From: DAONLM01 sp035406685
Lineage (GTDB): Bacteria > Spirochaetota > GWE2-31-10 > MWDO01
Assembly: GCA_035406685.1 (NCBI GenBank)
Contig: DAONLM010000028.1
Coordinates: 1 to 19,329 of the forward strand
Length of the DNA stretch: 19,329 nt
Reading direction: 5' to 3'
The translations under genes were made by a program, and so were the position numbers. This document shows, piece by piece, positions 14,999 to 19,329 of the stretch. Within the stretch, counting starts at the first letter, position 1, and every line of letters starts with the position of its first letter. The notes under the pieces were generated by a model. It searched no databases and was not told where the DNA came from. It was given only the letters and a program-made list of their open reading frames with translations.

Positions 14999-16918
14999 TT
15001 ACAACTTCCATATTAAAAGAATTATCAAAGCAATAAAAATATATAATATATATAAATGAATATACCCATATTGAAATAGGGTCAATCTATTATTTATTCT
15101 TTTTATTAATTCTATTAAAGGGGTAAATAAAGAAGTAAAAAAGTCTTTTGTCTTTGTCTTAAATTTCGAATTATCCGGGAAACAATCTATTACTTTTATT
15201 GGGGTTCGCTCTGTTCTTAAAATATATCTAAAAAAATCTATTACAGGCTGAACAAAAGAAGAGCCAGTATATTGCATTCTTGCATCCGGCTTTGCATAAC
15301 CACAATCCCATGTTAAAGAGTAATCTATTTTTTTGTTTATCAAAAGTATTCTTCTTTTTAATATCAATAATAATACTATGATATAAAAAATAATAAAAAC
15401 AATAACAATTATTGCTAAAATATTAAAAATTTGCGTTAATCTAAAATTAATTCCTATACCAAGTATGTTAGCCGCTATTTTTATAATAAAAGGAAAACCC
15501 AAAGCAATAATAACATTAAAAATAGCAAAAATAATCATGCTTAACACCATTAAAAATGGAGGATCTTTTGCCTTACTATGCTTTTGATCTCGTAATTCTC
15601 CCAAAAATACAATACCAAACAATTTGGTAAAAGATATCAGAGCAAGAGCCCCAATAATTGCCATAAATATTATTCCAAAACATGAGAGAATAACAAATGA
15701 TATTTTATCAGTTAAAATACTATTAAAAAATCCAAAGTATAAAAGAAATTCACTCATAAAACCATTAAAAGGTGGCAATGAAGAGATTGCAAGAGACCCA
15801 ATTAAAAAAGTTACCCCTGTTAATGGCATCCTCTTTAAAAGACCACCAAAACTATCTATGTTACGGCTATGAGTCGCAAAGTATACGCTACCAGCTCCCA
15901 TAAATAAAAGCCCTTTAAATAGAAGATGGTTTAAAACATGTAAAAGAGCACCGCAAAATCCAAGTAAAATTAATAAGGAATTATTTAAAGATAACCCAAT
16001 TATCCCAAGTCCAATCCCAATTACAATAATACCTATGTTTTCTATACTACTATAAGCAAGCATTCTTTTTATATCATGTTGAGAAACTGCAAAAAGAATT
16101 CCAAGAAATCCAGATATAACCCCCATTATTATTAAGAGATATCCCCACCATATCTGAACATCTTTTAAAGTAAATAAAATTCTAAGAATACCATATATAC
16201 CATTCTTTATCATTATGCCAGACATCATAGCAGAAATATGGCTTGGAGCAGCAGGATGAGCCTCTGGTAACCATATATGCATTGGCATAATACCAGCCTT
16301 TGTTCCAAACCCAATTAGAGCAAAAATAAATATTATAGAAGACAATAAAGAATCTTTTATGCCTCCCCATTGTGACATATCAAAAGAAGAGTATTCTTTT
16401 GAATATAGTAAAAACATTACAAACAAAAAGATTGTCCCAATATGTGTTGCCACAATATAAATAAAAGAAGCTCTTACTACCTCTTTTTTTTCTCCTTCAA
16501 AAAGAACAAGAAAAAAAGAACTAAAAGACATTATCTCCCACGCAATAAGAAATAAGATTACATTTTTTGACATAACAACAAGGGACATACTTGCTATTAA
16601 AATATTTATTAATGCCCAGTGCACCCCAAGATTTTTTTTACTATAATAATTTGTAAGATAATTAATTCCATATAAAGAAAAAAATATGGAACCTAAAAAT
16701 ATTAAGAAAAGAAAAAATATGCTTAAATTATCGAGAGCAATGTAATTATTTTTAAAATTAAAAAAATTAAAAAAATAATTTAGTATTAATAAAATCAAAC
16801 CAGAAAGAGATATAAGAGATGTAACTATTCCGTTAAAATAGTTTACGAATTTTTGATACTTATAAAGAATCAAAGCAATCACTGCATTTATAAAAAAAGA
16901 GATTAGGATAATAACCAT
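14999..16918 (-). CDS. hyfB: Antiporter-like membrane subunit, HyfB/NuoL type
   Basis: A 639-residue membrane protein with about 16 helices, the first gene of the hydrogenase-related set. It belongs to the NuoL/M/N-Mrp family. Glu128 in LIAWEIMSFSS and Lys207 in GFGTKAGIMPMHIWLPEAH are the conserved charged pair, DIKRMLAYSSIENIG (282-296) follows, and a lysine occurs in LNHLLFKGLLFMGAGSV. The C-terminal part (YSLTWDCGYAKPDARMQYTG) is the HyfB-type extension, ending with a last helix near the C-terminus. Start choice is supported by GAGGG (16925-16929) six bases before the ATG. Only 18 bases separate it from the trpA stop, so it probably shares the trp transcript. Confidence 0.92.
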   Translation of the reverse strand: MVIILISFFINAVIALILYKYQKFVNYFNGIVTSLISLSGLILLILNYFFNFFNFKNNYIALDNLSIFFLFLIFLGSIFFSLYGINYLTNYYSKKNLGVHWALINILIASMSLVVMSKNVILFLIAWEIMSFSSFFLVLFEGEKKEVVRASFIYIVATHIGTIFLFVMFLLYSKEYSSFDMSQWGGIKDSLLSSIIFIFALIGFGTKAGIMPMHIWLPEAHPAAPSHISAMMSGIMIKNGIYGILRILFTLKDVQIWWGYLLIIMGVISGFLGILFAVSQHDIKRMLAYSSIENIGIIVIGIGLGIIGLSLNNSLLILLGFCGALLHVLNHLLFKGLLFMGAGSVYFATHSRNIDSFGGLLKRMPLTGVTFLIGSLAISSLPPFNGFMSEFLLYFGFFNSILTDKISFVILSCFGIIFMAIIGALALISFTKLFGIVFLGELRDQKHSKAKDPPFLMVLSMIIFAIFNVIIALGFPFIIKIAANILGIGINFRLTQIFNILAIIVIVFIIFYIIVLLLILKRRILLINKKIDYSLTWDCGYAKPDARMQYTGSSFVQPVIDFFRYILRTERTPIKVIDCFPDNSKFKTKTKDFFTSLFTPLIELIKRINNRLTLFQYGYIHLYILYIFIALIILLIWKL

Positions 16919-16936
16919 ATATAACCCTCGAATTTA

Positions 16937-17719
16937 TTATAATAATTCTTTCATACAATTGTAGATATTCTCCTCAAAAGTATGAAAATCTAAAGAAAAT
17001 TCTTTAATCTTTTTTACAAAATAACTTCCAACAACAGCAATATCTGCCTTACCAATAAGAGATTCAATCTGAGATCTGGACTGAATCCCAAAACCAGCAG
17101 CGACTGGCAAATTAGAATTACTTTTTACCATCTTAAGCCAATTCTCAGTTTCTTCTGTGATATCTGTCTTTTTACCAGTAATGCCTCTTCTCATAACAGT
17201 ATATAAAAATCCACTCCCAATATAAGACAATTCTTTTATCCTCTCTGGGATATCCCCTGGTGTTGCTATGAGAATATTATGAATACCATTTTTTTTGCAA
17301 AGAGTATTAAGTCCTTCATCTTGTTCTGGCAAAAGATCTGGCACTATTACCCCACTCACTCCTATATCCCTTGCCTTATTCAAAAATCTATCTATCCCAT
17401 ATTTAAAAATTATATTTGCATAAGTCATTATCAAGACTGCTGTATCATTATTCTTTATTATCTTTTCTGTCAAATCAAAACCTTTATTAACTGTAAATCC
17501 ATTCTCAATTGCAATATAACATGCCTCCTCAATAGTTGGACCATCAGCAGTAGGATCAGAAAAAGGGAACTGAACCTCTATAAAATCAGCCCCACCCTTA
17601 CATATGGCATTAGCAGCAATTAAAGATTTATCATAATCTGGGAAACAGGCAACAATATGTCCCATAAATCCTATTTTTTTATTATTAAGAAGAGAGAGTT
17701 TTTCATCTATTCTGTTCAT
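16937..17719 (-). CDS. trpA: Tryptophan synthase alpha chain
   Basis: A 260-residue TIM-barrel enzyme that cleaves indole-3-glycerol phosphate to indole and glyceraldehyde 3-phosphate and channels indole to TrpB in the cytoplasm. Both catalytic acids are present: Glu48 in DFIEVQFPFSDP and Asp59 in PTADGPTI. GVIVPDLLPEQ and the phosphate-binding end (AAGFGIQSRSQI, VVGSYFVKKI) also fit. Residues next to Glu48 (VQF) differ somewhat from the common LGV/LGI. The start overlaps the trpB end by 17 bases, implying coupled translation. It contains the palindrome variant GGGGATATCCC (17247-17257) at TPGDIPE. Confidence 0.95.
   Translation of the reverse strand: MNRIDEKLSLLNNKKIGFMGHIVACFPDYDKSLIAANAICKGGADFIEVQFPFSDPTADGPTIEEACYIAIENGFTVNKGFDLTEKIIKNNDTAVLIMTYANIIFKYGIDRFLNKARDIGVSGVIVPDLLPEQDEGLNTLCKKNGIHNILIATPGDIPERIKELSYIGSGFLYTVMRRGITGKKTDITEETENWLKMVKSNSNLPVAAGFGIQSRSQIESLIGKADIAVVGSYFVKKIKEFSLDFHTFEENIYNCMKELL
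17247..17257. repeat. GGGATATCCCC palindrome variant, site 4 (inside trpA)
   Basis: An 11-base form (10-bp perfect core GGGATATCCC) of the recurring palindrome. On the coding strand it reads GGG-GAT-ATC-CCA (Gly-Asp-Ile-Pro), so the core starts at codon position 2, the third distinct phase among the coding sites. Confidence 0.75.
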
Positions 17720-18947
17720 ATCTTTGAATCTCCTCTTTTAAAAAAGCAATCCACTTCTCATCAGATAAAGCCTTTGCCGTAATAAATATATCCTTATCTC
17801 CTCTTCCAGAAACATTAACAATAATATTTTTATTCTTGCCAATTTCTTTTGCTACTTTAATTGCCTCACTTAAAGCATGAGACGATTCAAGTGCTGCAAT
17901 TATCCCCTCTTTTTTGGCAAAAAATTTAAAGGCTTCAAGAACTTCATTGTCTCTTGCAACCCTGAATTTTACTCTCCCAATATCAGCAAGATATGCAAGT
18001 TGAGGTCCAATTCCAGCATAATCAAGCCCAGCACTTATAGAATGAGTATTGAGTAACTGCCCATCCTCATTCTGTAAAAATTTTGATTTATATCCCTGGA
18101 CTATTCCAACACTCCCTTTTCCCGTTATTCTTGCAGCATTTTCACCAACATTATCACCAATACCACCAGCTTCAACTCCTATGAGTTCCACATCTTTATC
18201 ATCAAGAAATTCATTAAAAAAACCTATGGAATTAGATCCTCCACCAACACATGCAATAAGGACATCTGGCTTTTTACCTGTTAATTGAAAAAATTGCTCC
18301 TTTGTCTCTCTCCCAATTACTGATTGAAATTCTCTAACCATATCCGGGAAAGGGGCAGGTCCTAATGCACTCCCTAATAAATAATGAGTATCATTTTTTC
18401 TCTCTGTCCATTCTCTTAACGCAGCATTAACAGCATCTTTTAAAGTCTTTGTCCCACTTTTGACTGGTATTACCTTTGCTCCAAATAATTCCATCCAGAA
18501 TACATTTGGTCTCTGACGGGCAACATCCACCTCCCCCATAAAAATATCGCATTCAAGCCCGAGTTTAGCACATGCACAGGCTGTCGCAAGTCCATGTTGA
18601 CCTGCACCAGTTTCAGCAATTATTCTTGTTTTGCCCATTCTTTTTGCTAAAAGAGCCTGCCCTATTGCATTATTAATCTTATGAGCACCTGTATTGGCAA
18701 GCCCTTCTAATTTTAAGTAGATATTTGCGCCACCTATCTCTTTTGTAGCATTTTCTGCAAATAGTAAAGGGGTGGGTCTTCCTACAAAATTTTTAAGAAT
18801 ATAATCAAATTCTTCTAAAAAATCTCTATCAACAATATATTTTTTAAAAGCCTCTTCAAGTTCAAGCAAAACTAGCCTTAAAATTTCTGCAACATATCTT
18901 CCGCCATATTCTCCAAAAAAGCCAGTATATTTATCAGAGTCAAACAT
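17703..18947 (-). CDS. trpB: Tryptophan synthase beta chain
   Basis: A 414-residue PLP enzyme that condenses indole with serine to give tryptophan. The PLP lysine is Lys90 in NTGAHKINNA. The catalytic glutamate is Glu112 in AETGAGQHGLA, the phosphate cup is GGGSNS (235-240), and the C-terminal motif NVSGRGDKD is present. Sequence and length fit the classical TrpB1 type that pairs with TrpA, consistent with trpA directly downstream. The start is supported by AAGGA (18955-18959) seven bases upstream. No other tryptophan-pathway gene (trpC, D, E, F) is in the window. It is the first gene of the eight-gene minus-strand operon. Confidence 0.97.
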   Translation of the reverse strand: MFDSDKYTGFFGEYGGRYVAEILRLVLLELEEAFKKYIVDRDFLEEFDYILKNFVGRPTPLLFAENATKEIGGANIYLKLEGLANTGAHKINNAIGQALLAKRMGKTRIIAETGAGQHGLATACACAKLGLECDIFMGEVDVARQRPNVFWMELFGAKVIPVKSGTKTLKDAVNAALREWTERKNDTHYLLGSALGPAPFPDMVREFQSVIGRETKEQFFQLTGKKPDVLIACVGGGSNSIGFFNEFLDDKDVELIGVEAGGIGDNVGENAARITGKGSVGIVQGYKSKFLQNEDGQLLNTHSISAGLDYAGIGPQLAYLADIGRVKFRVARDNEVLEAFKFFAKKEGIIAALESSHALSEAIKVAKEIGKNKNIIVNVSGRGDKDIFITAKALSDEKWIAFLKEEIQRYEQNR

Positions 18948-18970
18948 AGAAATTTCCTTTTAATTAGAAA

Positions 18971-19009
18971 TAACAATATAAAAAAAAGGTTTTTTTGTCA
19001 ATATTGTTA
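18971..19009 (-). promoter_or_regulatory. trpB promoter with an overlapping palindromic operator candidate
   Basis: On the minus strand TTGACA (18996-19001) is followed by A+T-rich -10 candidates: TATTGT at a 17-base spacer (18973-18978) or TATATT at 15 (18975-18980). A perfect 9-bp inverted repeat, TAACAATAT (18971-18979) with ATATTGTTA (19001-19009), flanks an A8-GG-T7 core (18980-18996) and overlaps both promoter boxes. Its arms are centred 30 bases apart, about three helical turns, as expected for repressor half-sites. The leader to trpB is only about 20-25 bases, too short for an attenuator. Confidence 0.55.
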
Positions 19010-19096
19010 ATAAAGAGAATTTGTATTATAAAATATCTGTTAAATCTTAAAAGAGAAAAATATATAGCAAAAATTTTTTAAATAGTAACTTTTATC

Positions 19097-19329
19097 TCAT
19101 ATCAAAAATTCCAGTAATAAAGGTAATCTATCAATAAATTCAAAATTTTTATTCTTAAAATAAAAAAGCCCACAGAAAATATAATTTTCTAATGCTTCCT
19201 GTATGTTATTTTTCTTTAGATTATCATTTACCCTTTTAAAACTTCTTACAAAATCCTCAATTCTTTCTATTACTTCACTCTTAAATCTATCAAACCAGAC
19301 TTTTCCTCTTATTTTTAACTTTTTGTTGT
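19097..19329 (-). CDS. C-terminal part of an IS200/Y1-like transposase, cut by window edge
   Basis: An open frame enters from the right edge and ends with TGA at 19097-19099, giving 76 residues. It contains RGKVWFDRFKSEVIE, like the G+VW..RF+S segment of Y1 (HUH) transposases of the IS200/REP-associated type. A helical stretch and a FCGLFYFKNK segment follow, where such proteins usually have a short Y.(Y/F)SGL end. The catalytic HUH motif and tyrosine would lie upstream or partly outside the window, so completeness cannot be judged. It is oriented towards trpB, with 149 bases between them. Family assignment rests on a short motif. Confidence 0.5.
   Translation of the reverse strand, partial: NKKLKIRGKVWFDRFKSEVIERIEDFVRSFKRVNDNLKKNNIQEALENYIFCGLFYFKNKNFEFIDRLPLLLEFLI

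Noticed and set aside
10437..16918. Annotation as an active group 4 [NiFe] hydrogenase or formate hydrogenlyase
   Set aside because: The large subunit has none of the four Ni-Fe cysteine ligands, and no maturation genes or formate dehydrogenase are in the window.
9669..16918. Respiratory complex I (nuo) operon
   Set aside because: There is no NuoE/F/G module and no NuoA/J, and the subunit set and HyfB/E/F features fit the hydrogenase-4/Ehr lineage better.
18948..18995. trp attenuator or leader peptide before trpB
   Set aside because: The likely transcript leader is only about 20-25 bases, with no leader ORF rich in Trp codons and no terminator-type hairpin inside it.

Overview
The window is strongly A+T-rich (clearly above two-thirds A+T by eye) and has compact bacterial operons on both strands. 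The best taxonomic marker is a secreted protein at 1050-1997 that matches the spirochaete-specific flagellar filament outer-layer (FlaA) family. I therefore read the window as a spirochaete chromosome, probably anaerobic given the hydrogenase-type complex. I cannot name a genus. All genes are readable with the standard code.

Left part (1-3000) is accessory in character. A full gene at 249-788 encodes a protein with two ribbon-helix-helix-like segments and a distinctive C-terminal tail. The end of a second copy, with its 3' flank, lies at 1-206, and a decayed, frameshifted third copy lies at about 2597-2755. The flaA-like gene (minus strand) sits between them, with a sigma28-like promoter and a bidirectional terminator. 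A poorly supported 90-residue ORF follows. A consensus promoter then drives a small CPYC glutaredoxin (3005-3241), which ends at a clear intrinsic terminator.

Middle part (3300-9400): a textbook promoter drives guaA and folC, separated by 3 bases. The GuaA is a long, eukaryote-like form of GMP synthetase with a doubled C-terminal dimerisation region. Convergent to them on the minus strand is an 872-residue membrane protein with its own promoter, resembling GT-C/PTPS-related membrane proteins.

Right part (9669-18947) is one tightly packed minus-strand operon: trpB-trpA followed by six genes for a membrane-bound complex related to group 4 [NiFe] hydrogenases and complex I (HyfB, HyfC, HyfE, HyfF, HyfG and HyfI homologues). 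The large subunit lacks all four cysteines that bind the Ni-Fe centre, while the small subunit keeps its proximal Fe-S cysteines. This makes it an energy-converting hydrogenase-related (Ehr-type) complex: probably an ion-pumping redox or redox-linked machine, but not a hydrogenase, with unknown substrate. A C-terminal fragment of an IS200/Y1-like transposase runs off the right edge.

Across the window, the palindrome GGGGATATCCCC (or its 11-base form) occurs four times: once between genes, and inside guaA, the hyfE-like gene and trpA in three different codon phases. That suggests a DNA-level signal or an iterated palindrome rather than protein coding.
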